A DNA stretch of 64,000 bases from Psychrobacillus psychrotolerans (GCF_900115805.1 NZ_FOXU01000002.1:248001-312000), one strand, 5' to 3'; numbered from the stretch's first letter, positions 45,565 through 53,890 are shown. A program made the numbers and translations. The notes: generated by a model not told the origin, from the sequence alone.

Positions 45565-45662
45565 TTTATTAACCCCTTTACTAGTCTTCCTAAGAAGGAC
45601 AATGTATCTTCTTTGTTAATACTACAGAAGTTAACGTTAATGTTCCAACAATCTGCCACATG

Positions 45663-45713
45663 AAATCCCTATGCTGCACACTATGTAAAATAGTATACGT
45701 CATAGGGATTTGT
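45663..45713 (-). other. Hairpin directly after the decayed gene
   Basis: AAATCCCTATG (from 45663) is complementary to CATAGGGATTT (to 45711), with TAGTATAC inside the loop. It lies just after the stop codon of the putative pseudogene (45714) and could be its old terminator, although no strong T tract is present. Confidence 0.4.
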
Positions 45714-45925
45714 TTATTGCTCAACTCTAATTTTTTCTATTTCTTTCACCCAAGCGGTAATGTTTTGATGTATACGTTCATACTCTTGATCATTCCAGTA
45801 TGTCCATACACATTAAGAGAGAATTCTTTTACTATATTCAGAGAGTTTTGTACAAATCTGTTGCTATATTATTCTCAAATTTATAGAGCCGACGTATTTT
45901 TGTAGTCAGATCATATACATATTTA
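45714..45925 (-). pseudogene. Decayed gene with two apparent frameshifts (unknown family)
   Basis: Three minus-strand segments in different frames read as protein-like and join in order: KYVYDLTTKIRRLYKFENNI-ATDLYKTL, then NIVKEFSLNVYGHT, then YWNDQEYERIHQNITAWVKE-IEKIRVEQ with a TAA at 45714-45716. No start codon and no unbroken frame exist. The rest of the 430-bp stretch (45565-45994) contains only the hairpins around it. I cannot name the original gene; chance cannot be excluded. Confidence 0.4.
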
Positions 45926-45932
45926 CACAAAA

Positions 45933-45972
45933 AAACTCCTGACCGCAAATTAAATTCCGGTCAAGAGTTCTT
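45933..45972 (-). terminator. Terminator of the first GMC-dehydrogenase cassette
   Basis: On the minus strand AACTCTTGACCG pairs with CGGTCAGGAGTT around a 13-nt loop, followed by TTTTTTT. Confidence 0.88.
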
Positions 45973-45994
45973 TTATAGAATAACTAGTTGTCAT

Positions 45995-47719
45995 TTATGC
46001 TTTAACTAGTAATCCGCCTTCTTTTAAATATTTTTGAATGCCTTCAGCAGCACGATAAGAAAGTGCACCCAGTGTTCCAGTTGGATTAAAGCAACTATTA
46101 TGTGGGAATGCAGATGCACCTAAAACAAACACGTTTTCAGCTTCCCACATTTGTAGGTAAGTATTTAGCGCTGATTTCTCAGGGTCTGTCCCCATAATTA
46201 CTCCACCTGTATTATGAGTATTTGAATCTTTATTTACGTTAAATGGACCTTGCTCTTCATTTGTGTCAATAATATCTGCACCAATTTCTTCTGCAAATTT
46301 ACGCGTAATCTTAGACATGTATTTCCCCAACGCGCGGTCATTGTCTGTATATTCATATGTCATGCGTAATAATGGATATCCAAATTCGTCTTTAAATTCT
46401 GGGTCAAGGTCTAGATAATTTTCTTTATGTGGTAAAGAAGCACCTTGCGTTTTAACTGGGAAGTTTGAATTAGCATATTTAATAGATTTCTCTTTGAACT
46501 CAGCACCCCAGTTTGGCGTTCCTGCAGGTACACGGTTTACTGCAATCGGACGGTCACCATATTGTGTTGAACGAATACCAGCACCATGTATGAAATCTAC
46601 TTCCGCATGGTCAAAGTTATCCCCCATGTATTCAGCAATCTCAATACCTAATGCTCCAGCGCCACCATATAGGTTAAACTCTTTGTCCTCGAAGAATAGC
46701 TGAGAACCTCCAGCTGTTACCTGATAACAGTAGTTTTTACCGATTGTCCCTTTACCTGTTTTTGGATCATAAGGAGTACCAATACCAGAGTTTAGAAGTA
46801 AACGTGAATTATTGAATACATAACTCGCAACTACAACTACATCTGCAGGTTGCTCAAATTTTTCTCCAGTTAGCATATCTACGTAAATAACCCCGTTTGC
46901 TTTACCACCACTTTTAGTTAATTCCACTACATTAGAATGTGTACGAAGATCTAGCTTACCTGTTTGTTTTGCAACCGGAATTACCGTTACTGCTGGGTCA
47001 CCTTTCGCTCCATATTCACAACCAAAGTTTTCACAATACGCACAGTATTGACATGCTCCACGAGAGATGCCGTCAGGGTTTGTATATGCTTCAGAAAGGT
47101 TTGCTGCAGGAATAACGAAAGGTTTGTATCCAAAGCTTGTTGCCGCTTTTTCGAATTCTTTCATTAATGGTGTTTTCACTAAAGGAGGCGTTGGATATGG
47201 ATTCGTACGTTTCCCCCAAAGTTCTACTGTTTCCCCTGAAATACCAGCCATTTTTTCGAATGTATCATAGTATGGTTCCATCTCATCATAGGTTATACCC
47301 CAGTCTTCAAGACCTTCCATCCAAGCAGGGATTTTTTCGATTCCGTAACGCTCAATTGTTTTTGTACGTATTTCGAAGTCATAAGGTAAGAAACGATAAG
47401 TTTGTCCATTCCAGTGACTCCCTGCACCACCTACTCCGTCACCTACTATGAATGTACCGTAGTGACGCATTGGTAAAGCCTTACCGGATAATGTATTTCT
47501 ATAAGTAATAGTTTCCTTCGAAAGATCTTGCATTAATTCTTGACGATGTTGATAACGAAGCTCATCATGTCCCATTGTATAGTCAGCTGTTGTCCGGTCT
47601 TTACCTCGTTCTAACCCAACAACACTTATGCCTGCTTTTGTTAGTTCAGCTGAAACGATCCCACCAGCCCAACCCATTCCTACTACTACAACAGGTACTT
47701 TAGGTAATTTTGTAACCAT
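45995..47719 (-). CDS. GMC-family dehydrogenase flavoprotein (gluconate 2-dehydrogenase-like), cassette 1
   Basis: The 574-residue protein has an N-terminal FAD-binding motif VVVGMGWAGGIVSAEL and matches the alpha subunit of membrane-linked GMC dehydrogenases. Its C-terminus carries the active-site His in HNTGGVIMG and Asn in FNPTGTLGALSYRAAEG. Unusual is a cysteine cluster CQYCAYCENFGC (Cys223, 226, 229, 234), which in some bacterial FAD dehydrogenases binds an iron-sulfur cluster. There is no signal peptide, so export would depend on the Tat-signal partner encoded just upstream. It would oxidise a sugar, polyol or sugar acid outside the cell and pass electrons to the membrane. The substrate is unknown. 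Confidence 0.9.
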   Translation of the reverse strand: MVTKLPKVPVVVVGMGWAGGIVSAELTKAGISVVGLERGKDRTTADYTMGHDELRYQHRQELMQDLSKETITYRNTLSGKALPMRHYGTFIVGDGVGGAGSHWNGQTYRFLPYDFEIRTKTIERYGIEKIPAWMEGLEDWGITYDEMEPYYDTFEKMAGISGETVELWGKRTNPYPTPPLVKTPLMKEFEKAATSFGYKPFVIPAANLSEAYTNPDGISRGACQYCAYCENFGCEYGAKGDPAVTVIPVAKQTGKLDLRTHSNVVELTKSGGKANGVIYVDMLTGEKFEQPADVVVVASYVFNNSRLLLNSGIGTPYDPKTGKGTIGKNYCYQVTAGGSQLFFEDKEFNLYGGAGALGIEIAEYMGDNFDHAEVDFIHGAGIRSTQYGDRPIAVNRVPAGTPNWGAEFKEKSIKYANSNFPVKTQGASLPHKENYLDLDPEFKDEFGYPLLRMTYEYTDNDRALGKYMSKITRKFAEEIGADIIDTNEEQGPFNVNKDSNTHNTGGVIMGTDPEKSALNTYLQMWEAENVFVLGASAFPHNSCFNPTGTLGALSYRAAEGIQKYLKEGGLLVKA

Positions 47720-47742
47720 TTATATGTCAGTCCTCTCTATTA

Positions 47743-48513
47743 TTAATGTCCCATATGAGAATTTAAACTTTGTGGTTCCAGTTGGATAAATTTCTCATCT
47801 TGTATTTCAGCTACATATTGCATACGAGAACCTGGATACTTACGCATACTCCAACCTAACATTTCATTGTTACCACCATACATTGGGTCTGCATATACAC
47901 CTTCAATAGTTAATGTGCGTAGTAAATTGAAAAATTGAGAAGAGGAAATTTTTCCATATAATTCAACTTTACCTTCACTAAAAGAAAGTAGAACTTCATC
48001 TTGTTTAGCAGCTTCTAACTCTTTAAAATCAACTTCATATTGTTCATTACTATACTTGTCTATACTAACTAAACCAGCTAGAAACAAATCTTTTCTAAGT
48101 ATTTTCGTTTGTGGACCTTGGTTTTCTTCTGCTTTATAAAATGCACCTAAACGGTAGTCTTTAACGTTAGAACCCCATGGACCAGCCAACTGATGATCAA
48201 TATAAATAGCTGCATTAAGTTCTTTTGCACCAGGGCCATTTGCATCTTCTGGGAAAATACGTTCCACTGCGGCTTGAGTAACTTGATATTGGTTTGGTGT
48301 GAAGAACATTAAAGCTACATTTGGGTTAGCCTTAGGTGTTGCCGCGTGATTGTGAGTTTTAGTAGTGGTCGCTGATTTGTCATCTTTTATTAGAAGACTT
48401 CCTAAAGCTCCCCCTAAAACAACTCCCCCTACTGTCAAACCAGAATTTTTGATAAACGTCCGTCTAGACGATCGTTTGTCTAAAACAGTGTTATTCTTTT
48501 CTTGTTCTGACAT
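47743..48513 (-). CDS. Gluconate 2-dehydrogenase subunit 3-like protein with Tat signal, cassette 1
   Basis: The 256-residue protein starts with a twin-arginine signal: SRRTFIK at 16-22, then a hydrophobic stretch (GLTVGGVVLGGALGSLL). The rest matches the subunit 3 (gamma) family: NQYQVTQAAVERIFPEDANGPGAKELNAAIYIDHQLAGPWG and the TIEGVYADPMYGGNNEMLGW segment. In known enzymes this subunit carries the flavoprotein across the membrane through Tat. The flavoprotein gene follows after 23 bp. A paralogue is encoded at 59794-60570. Confidence 0.92.
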   Translation of the reverse strand: MSEQEKNNTVLDKRSSRRTFIKNSGLTVGGVVLGGALGSLLIKDDKSATTTKTHNHAATPKANPNVALMFFTPNQYQVTQAAVERIFPEDANGPGAKELNAAIYIDHQLAGPWGSNVKDYRLGAFYKAEENQGPQTKILRKDLFLAGLVSIDKYSNEQYEVDFKELEAAKQDEVLLSFSEGKVELYGKISSSQFFNLLRTLTIEGVYADPMYGGNNEMLGWSMRKYPGSRMQYVAEIQDEKFIQLEPQSLNSHMGH

Positions 48514-48581
48514 AATAAAACCTCCTATAAATTTAATAGTTTTCTATTTAATCGCTTAATAAATATTCTTCATTTTTTCTT

Positions 48582-48839
48582 TTAATGCACAATAGAGCTC
48601 CAATTGTAAACAATCGTATGCAGAACTGAAAAAGCAAGCAATGAAGCTATAAAAATAGTGTGTTTTCTTCCTGTCCAACAAAGAACAATGATAGCTAAAC
48701 CAATCCCAGAACCTAATAGGGCAAACCAAGGGAATGGACTATTATAAAAAAAGAGTAAAAGTGCAAAATCAGCTACGATGAAAAGGGCCAGTAGCACTTG
48801 ATTGAGCATCCTCAGTTCTTCTAAATTGTATTGCGTCAT
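48582..48839 (-). CDS. Small three-helix membrane protein, cassette 1
   Basis: The 85-residue protein has a charged start (MTQYNLEELRMLNQ) and three membrane segments separated by short loops (WFALLGSGIGLAIIVLCWTGRKH in the middle). It is ~60% identical by eye to the protein at 59454-59711 and holds the same place at the head of its cassette, so it is probably a membrane subunit or anchor of the dehydrogenase. No heme ligand pattern is obvious. I do not recognise a named family. The promoter region carries two palindromic operators. Confidence 0.8.
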   Translation of the reverse strand: MTQYNLEELRMLNQVLLALFIVADFALLLFFYNSPFPWFALLGSGIGLAIIVLCWTGRKHTIFIASLLAFSVLHTIVYNWSSIVH

Positions 48840-49416
48840 ACTTATTCTCCTTTTTATGCAATAGTAAAAACACGTTTCAAAAGATTATTTTATTTTGTAT
48901 ACAAAATATATGTTTTTGTATACAAAAACAACATTATCTATTCTACTATATTCTTTTGTTGTTTGTACACCTTAAAAATTTTAGGAAATAATCATGAACA
49001 AGAACTTTTCACTCAGTTTGATATAACTTATTAAGTTAGTGAAACGAGGATCAGTTTTCTTTATGACAAGACAATATTAGTACCTAAGAAGATGGTACTT
49101 CCCAAGTATGAACTGTAGCTTTTACAAGATAGTGCGACTATTTTTAACAGATCTTAGATTGAAATTAGATATATTTATAGTGAAGTTTAGAAAACGAGGA
49201 CTATGTAGAAAAGTATTCCAAATAAAAAAACACCCAAAAAAGGTGCAATGGAGGTACTATAAGTATTTAGGCTGTCCGTGGTGAGTTTTTAGCACTAATT
49301 CATATGCTAACTAGATAAATTAGTGCTCTGTATAATCTGGGAAATTTTAACATCTTACTTCAGATAGGTTTGAATGCAATTTAATCATCACTTTTGGTGA
49401 CTAAACAATAAATAAT
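48840..49416. other. 577-bp gene-free control region between cassette 1 and gntR-like gene
   Basis: Near the left end are the two operator palindromes (48893-48930). Near the right end AGCACTAATT and AATTAGTGCT (49291-49326) form a 10-bp-arm inverted repeat with a 16-nt loop. The centre is AT-rich with no gene I can support. Confidence 0.6.
48893..48930 (-). promoter_or_regulatory. Tandem GTATAC palindromes, probable GntR operators over the cassette 1 promoter
   Basis: TTTTGTATACAAAA (48893-48906) and TGTTTTTGTATACAAAAACA (48911-48930) are both perfect palindromes with centres 21 bp apart, 54-91 bp upstream of the start. Read on the minus strand they contain TTGTAT (-35-like), 18 bases, then TATACA (-10-like). 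TTGTATACAA is a typical operator of FadR-subfamily GntR proteins, one of which is encoded 0.5 kb upstream. Confidence 0.7.
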
Positions 49417-50055
49417 TTAAAACTGTCCATTCCTTCCGATAAGCTCCAGAGTAAAATTCATGTCTTTATATAAATGTTCTGCTATGAGTTCTCCAGCAAG
49501 TTGTTCATCCTTGCTCTTAATGGCTTTGTAAATTTCTTCATGCTCATCTATTATATTTGGACGACTATATATATCAAGCCTTAGACTAAACAAATAGAAA
49601 ATTGTCTGAGCTTGTGCTAATCTTTCAATCATTATTGGATTTTGACATTCATTTATAATTAAATCATGAAAACGTTGGTTTGCATTATATGTATTTTTGG
49701 ACTGTCCTTCCATAAGCGAATTACGAGATGCCTGTATGGTATTCTCAAGTTCTTTAACCTTCTCCGCTGTCATATTTTTCGCTGCTCTTTTCGCTGCAAA
49801 GCTTTCTAGTACTATGCGCATCTCATATATGTATATCAAATCCTGTGCTGTCGGATTATAAATATGCTTGTTCTTAATTAATCCCTCTTGCTCTAACCTT
49901 TTAATTGCTTCTCGAATTGGTGTACGACTAACACCAATCTCATCTGCAAGACGCTCCTCTACTAACTTCATTCCGCCTTTGTAAGTTCCATCAAGCATAG
50001 ATTCCCTAATGTATTCATAAGCCAATTTTTGTGCGTTCATCTTGTTTGAAACCAT
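49417..50055 (-). CDS. GntR-family transcriptional regulator (FadR subfamily)
   Basis: The 212-residue protein has an N-terminal winged helix (AYEYIRESMLDGTYKGGMKLVEERLADEIGVSRTPIREAIKRLEQEGLI) and a C-terminal all-helical FCD ligand domain with the metal-binding region (RFHDLIINECQNPIMI ... HEEIYKAIKSKDEQLAGELIAEHL). Such regulators sense sugar acids and similar metabolites. Its orientation and position make it the likely controller of the GMC-dehydrogenase cassette ahead of it, through the two GTATAC palindromes. The effector is unknown. Confidence 0.9.
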   Translation of the reverse strand: MVSNKMNAQKLAYEYIRESMLDGTYKGGMKLVEERLADEIGVSRTPIREAIKRLEQEGLIKNKHIYNPTAQDLIYIYEMRIVLESFAAKRAAKNMTAEKVKELENTIQASRNSLMEGQSKNTYNANQRFHDLIINECQNPIMIERLAQAQTIFYLFSLRLDIYSRPNIIDEHEEIYKAIKSKDEQLAGELIAEHLYKDMNFTLELIGRNGQF

Positions 50056-50170
50056 ATCTTAACCCCCCGGAATTATTTTAAGTAAATACTTCCTTATTAT
50101 ACTTTACAAAGTATTATTTTAAAGAATAAAACATCCTCTTTAAAGGTAGAGGTTTATTTAAGATATACAT

Positions 50171-50208
50171 AAAAATGGAGCTAGGATATGTTCTCCAGCC
50201 CATTTTAT
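50171..50208 (-). terminator. Terminator after the interrupted small membrane-protein gene
   Basis: AAAATGGGCTGGAGA pairs with TCCTAGCTCCATTTT on the minus strand with bulges and is followed by a T run. Confidence 0.55.
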
Positions 50209-50265
50209 TTTGGTATTCTTTTTTACTAAATTACCTGTTGGTCTCATCAAGCAATTAATGTAATG

Positions 50266-50478
50266 TTATGTGCTTTTCTTATATTTTATAAAAGGAACCA
50301 GAACTATCAAGAAAACAAGCAAAAACAGAGATACAATGATTTTATTTCCTTTATCTGGCTCACCAAACAAATAAACTAATATGTTTGCAAATGACGGCAT
50401 ACCAAGCCATTCTAAAATTGGAACCACAAGAAACATGCCAATTTAAAAATATAAAATAAAAATAATTTTTTTACTCAT
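50266..50478 (-). pseudogene. Small membrane-protein gene interrupted by an in-frame TAA
   Basis: An ATG at 50478 with GGGAG upstream opens a frame that reads MSKKIIFILYF, hits TAA at 50443-50445, and then continues in the same frame for 58 residues (IGMFLVVPILEWLGMPSFAN ... VPFIKYKKST) to a stop at 50266. The joined 70-residue sequence would be a two-segment membrane protein. The downstream part alone has no ribosome binding site. This looks like a nonsense mutation or a sequencing error. The remainder of the gene-free region 50056-50632 shows only two terminators. Confidence 0.6.
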
Positions 50479-50588
50479 ATAGTTTTGCCGCTCCCTCATA
50501 CTGTTAGATGAATTCCTCATATGTTCAAGTACTTCGACATTCTTCCAGTAATACCTGCTTATTGAACTAATCCGCGAGTTTAGTTCAA

Positions 50589-50621
50589 TAAAAAAAGCTT
50601 TACTCCTTCTTGAAGTAAAGC
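50589..50621 (-). terminator. Terminator of uppP
   Basis: On the minus strand GCTTTACT pairs with AGTAAAGC around a 9-nt loop and is followed by TTTTTT. Confidence 0.85.
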
Positions 50622-50632
50622 AGTAAAGTACA

Positions 50633-51448
50633 TTAGAAGAAAATTAGAAGTAATGCTCCTACGATGAAACAATAATATGTAAAATAAACCAGCTTCCCAT
50701 TTTTCATAATTCCCATAAACCACTTCATCGCAAAATAGGTCATTAATAGTGTTGCTATAAAAGCAGCTAAATACGGAATTGCTAAGTCTGCTTTATTCGG
50801 TTCATTCAGAAAATCAGAAAGACCTAATATAACTCCTCCGAGGCTAACGGGAATATACAACATAAATGAAAATCGAAGTGCCGTATCTTGTTTCATTCCA
50901 ACAGCAACTGCGGAAATAATAGTTGCACCTGAACGACTAATCCCGGGTGTTAATGCGACAGCCTGCCCTAATCCCACAATAAAAGCATCCTTAATTGTAA
51001 TATCACTTTCGTCTTTTTTACCTTTCAGATTGCGAATTACCCACAAGGCAATCCCTGTTACGAAAAGCATCACCGCAATCGTTGTCATGCTAACACTTTC
51101 TGCTATATAGTCACTTAACAATATTCCTAGAACACCCGCTGGAATAGAGCCAATGATGATAAAGAAAACAAAACGAAAGTCACTCTTATAACGACGATTT
51201 TTCGTTTTCAAATAAAGAAATGAATTTACTGCAAGCCTTGCGATATCTTTTCTATAAATATAAAGTATCGCAAATAGTGAAGCTGTGTTTGTTAATATAG
51301 CAAATGTAAATCCTTGTTCACCTAGCCCCAAGATTTCACTAGCAATCATTACGTGTCCACTAGATGACACTGGAATTGGTTCTGTAAAGCCTTGCACTAG
51401 CCCAATAATAATCATTTTTATTATTAAGATAACATCTAATTCTCCCAT
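50633..51448 (-). CDS. uppP: Undecaprenyl-diphosphatase UppP (BacA)
   Basis: The 271-residue polytopic membrane protein carries the two UppP motifs: GFTEPIPVSSSGHVMIASE with the catalytic Glu and Ser region, and PGISRSGATIISA. It dephosphorylates undecaprenyl diphosphate to recycle the lipid carrier for wall synthesis and can confer bacitracin resistance. The TEPIP form differs from the usual TEFLP but is known from Bacillus paralogues. It is monocistronic with its own terminator. Confidence 0.93.
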   Translation of the reverse strand: MGELDVILIIKMIIIGLVQGFTEPIPVSSSGHVMIASEILGLGEQGFTFAILTNTASLFAILYIYRKDIARLAVNSFLYLKTKNRRYKSDFRFVFFIIIGSIPAGVLGILLSDYIAESVSMTTIAVMLFVTGIALWVIRNLKGKKDESDITIKDAFIVGLGQAVALTPGISRSGATIISAVAVGMKQDTALRFSFMLYIPVSLGGVILGLSDFLNEPNKADLAIPYLAAFIATLLMTYFAMKWFMGIMKNGKLVYFTYYCFIVGALLLIFF

Positions 51449-51517
51449 TTTACCTCCCTATGAATTCTCGTTTTAAGGAACAATTATTTTTACGGACCAA
51501 AACAATATTGATCCTCA

Positions 51518-51706
51518 TCAATCTCTTTTAACCTTATCGTCGCTATTTTTTCTTTTAGGTTGAACAAGCCAAATTACGAATAGAAAAAATAATGCAAAGC
51601 ACACTCTAAATAACGTATTTAGAACTCTGTCGTCATATAAATCTGTTAATAAAATAAAACTTAAAGCATATCCAATTATAAAAACAAGGAACAAGCGAAA
51701 TTTCAT
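51518..51706 (-). CDS. Small membrane protein of unknown function
   Basis: The 62-residue frame follows a GGGGGTG ribosome binding site and encodes two membrane segments (LFLVFIIGYALSFILL and FRVCFALFFLFVIWLV) with a charged C-terminal tail (QPKRKNSDDKVKRD) that would stay in the cytoplasm. I do not recognise the family. It is 69 bp upstream of uppP in the same direction, so cotranscription is possible. Confidence 0.65.
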   Translation of the reverse strand: MKFRLFLVFIIGYALSFILLTDLYDDRVLNTLFRVCFALFFLFVIWLVQPKRKNSDDKVKRD

Positions 51707-52054
51707 TTTTGCACCCCCAATAAATCACCAGTTGCAATAGTGATGCTTTTTTGATTGTTGATTCAAGGGTAATCTCCATATAAATAAGAGGAACGATACT
51801 ACAACTAAAAAGATACGACCTAGTAAATCATGTCTTCCACATTAAACACTACCATACTTCTTACATTTTACTATTTCCAGTTGATAATTAGACTTTTTTT
51901 AGTCATTTCTTTAAGAAAATAGGAAACTTGGCATATCTCCATATCCTTTTTCTAGCCATTTTATCAAAACTGCATTCAACGACTAATACTATATATAAAA
52001 AAACCAGCCCCTAATACAAATCAAGATTTGTATAGAAACTGGCGCTTATAGTTA
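51707..52054. other. 348-bp gene-free stretch ending in a terminator
   Basis: The AT-rich DNA holds no gene I can support. At 51995-52042 there is the terminator of the binding-protein operon; the left part presumably contains the promoter of the small membrane-protein gene. Confidence 0.6.
51995..52042 (-). terminator. Terminator after the permuted binding-protein gene
   Basis: On the minus strand CCAG...ATACAAATC pairs with GATTTGTAT...CTGG, and a T run follows (TTTTTTTATA). Confidence 0.8.
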
Positions 52055-53866
52055 TTATTTACTTGAATTATAAGCCTCTAAGAATTCTTTCACTTTCGCT
52101 GGATCTGCAACTACTTCATTTCCAGTATCCACAAGTGGACTTACAGTAGAAACTGCTTTGTTTTTATTTCCTTGATAATAATTTAAAATTTCATCTTGGT
52201 TAATCGAATACAGAATAGCTTTTCTTAGATCTTCGCTATCTGATACTGCACGGTTTTTGGTATTGAACAATAGATAAGACACAGCGTTACTGTCACTTTT
52301 TTGAAGTGTTAACTTGCTATCGCCTTCTACTAAGTCATATTTTGTTTCTGGCACTCCGTTGAATATGTGAATTTCTCCATTACGTAATGCTGAAAGTGTG
52401 CTATCTGGATCTTGTATAAAACGTACAGTTACATTAGAGATTTTAGCTTCATTTTCCGTTCCTGTCATATATGCAGGGTTTTTCAAGAATATAGCTTCAT
52501 AATCATTTTTGTGTGACAAAATGTAAGGTCCGCTTGCATATAACGTATTGTTATATTTGGCACCTTCTGTAACGGTGTTTTGGTCCCCATAAGGGATATC
52601 TTTGTTAACATCGAATGATTCTACATCGTATGTGTTAATGCTTTCTACTTGTTTCTTAGACACGATACCTGCAGATTGGTGAGCTAAATAATTTAGTACT
52701 TGTGGGAATGGATTTACTGTTGTAATTTTCACTACCTGATATTTACCAGCTGCATTATCAGCTGCATTTTTGTCTTCTACTAATTCTGATATTTTGGCAT
52801 CTAGGCCCTCTTCAAGTGCTTCTTTTACAGTAACTTCGCTACCAGACTGGTTTACATCAAGCTCTGCCAGATCCGTTACTACTTCTATTTCTTCCATACT
52901 TTCATGTAAGCTATATGTGCGGTGATCTGGTACAGATTTTTCATCTTTAGCTCGGTTTAATGAGAATACTACATCGTCTGCTCCAACACGTTCCCCAGTA
53001 TCCACTGCTTTTTCATCTGTAACTGCAGTAAAGTTGATATCATCACGAAGAAGGAAATAATAAGATTGGTTTCCTTCCGCAATGACATGGTTAAGTGATA
53101 AAGAACCATCTGAGACTACTTTATCGTCATCTGTTAAATTTACAAGTCTTACATACATATTTGTATTTAACGTATTTATAGAACCGTCATTTCCTTTAAT
53201 CGGGTCTAAAGATGTTAGTGCTCCGATTGGTTGTTGCATTATTAATGGTTGTGTCGCTCTTTTCGAAGTATCTACAAAGTCGATAGATTCCCATGCAATT
53301 GCACGTGATTTCGCAAGTCTTACTGTATCTGCATTTACAATTTCTTTATTTACACCTTGTGCTTTGAACGAATTATATAAAGGGGCAATATATGCTTTAT
53401 CAAGCACAAGACGTTGTTCTAATTGCTTATAAGTCTTCGTAAATTCTTCTTCCGTTTCTGTACTTGCTTGCTCTATTAACTTATCTACTTCTTCATCAGA
53501 CATAATACTGTTATCACCATCTGATTTGAATAGTGAACGTACCGCATAATCAGGATTTCCAGTAACTGTTGTCCAGCTAGATAGTGCTAAGTCATAGTTT
53601 CCTGCATCTTTTTGTGCTGTAAAGCTACCGTAATCTGGTTGGATATTCAACTTCACATCAAAACCATTTTTAATCAGTTGGTCACGTACGATATTCATGT
53701 CCGCTTCCCCAGTACTCATACCTAACAGTTCAATAGCTACTGCACTATCATCTGTTTTTACATCTTTGTTATCATTTCCTTTATCCGCAACGTCCGACTT
53801 CGTATTTACACATCCTGCTAATATCACTACCAGAGTGATCAGGATTGCCAATAAACTTTTTTTCAT
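52055..53866 (-). CDS. Family 5 peptide-type substrate-binding lipoprotein, apparently circularly permuted
   Basis: I use ATG 53866 (603 residues), eight bases after AGGGGGA. The lipobox is LAG-Cys19. The order of parts is abnormal for the SBP_bac_5/OppA family. Residues ~44-190 look like the usual C-terminal segment (IVRDQLIKNGFDVKLNIQPD, AGNYDLALSSW, EEVDKLIEQAS, ERRLVLDKAYIAPLYN-like). Residues ~205 to the end look like the usual N-terminal and central parts (GALTSLDPIKG, FLLRDDINFTA, GADDVVFSLNRAKD, ASGPYILS, AIFLKNPAYM, ALRNGEIHIF, LRKAILYSINQDEILN). The chain stops at DPAKVKEFLEAY, where the C-terminal part would normally begin. It should bind a peptide or metal chelate for the permeases encoded upstream of it in the operon. 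Confidence 0.88.
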   Translation of the reverse strand: MKKSLLAILITLVVILAGCVNTKSDVADKGNDNKDVKTDDSAVAIELLGMSTGEADMNIVRDQLIKNGFDVKLNIQPDYGSFTAQKDAGNYDLALSSWTTVTGNPDYAVRSLFKSDGDNSIMSDEEVDKLIEQASTETEEEFTKTYKQLEQRLVLDKAYIAPLYNSFKAQGVNKEIVNADTVRLAKSRAIAWESIDFVDTSKRATQPLIMQQPIGALTSLDPIKGNDGSINTLNTNMYVRLVNLTDDDKVVSDGSLSLNHVIAEGNQSYYFLLRDDINFTAVTDEKAVDTGERVGADDVVFSLNRAKDEKSVPDHRTYSLHESMEEIEVVTDLAELDVNQSGSEVTVKEALEEGLDAKISELVEDKNAADNAAGKYQVVKITTVNPFPQVLNYLAHQSAGIVSKKQVESINTYDVESFDVNKDIPYGDQNTVTEGAKYNNTLYASGPYILSHKNDYEAIFLKNPAYMTGTENEAKISNVTVRFIQDPDSTLSALRNGEIHIFNGVPETKYDLVEGDSKLTLQKSDSNAVSYLLFNTKNRAVSDSEDLRKAILYSINQDEILNYYQGNKNKAVSTVSPLVDTGNEVVADPAKVKEFLEAYNSSK

Positions 53867-53890
53867 ATTCATTTCCCCCTAAATAATTGT

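Noticed and set aside
45660-45905. Plus-strand 81-residue open frame
   Set aside because: It lacks a ribosome binding site, is very hydrophobic by base composition alone and overlaps a hairpin. The minus strand shows better protein-like segments.
47137-47451. Plus-strand 104-residue frame inside the GMC flavoprotein gene
   Set aside because: It is antisense to a clearly coding gene and has no homology-like features.
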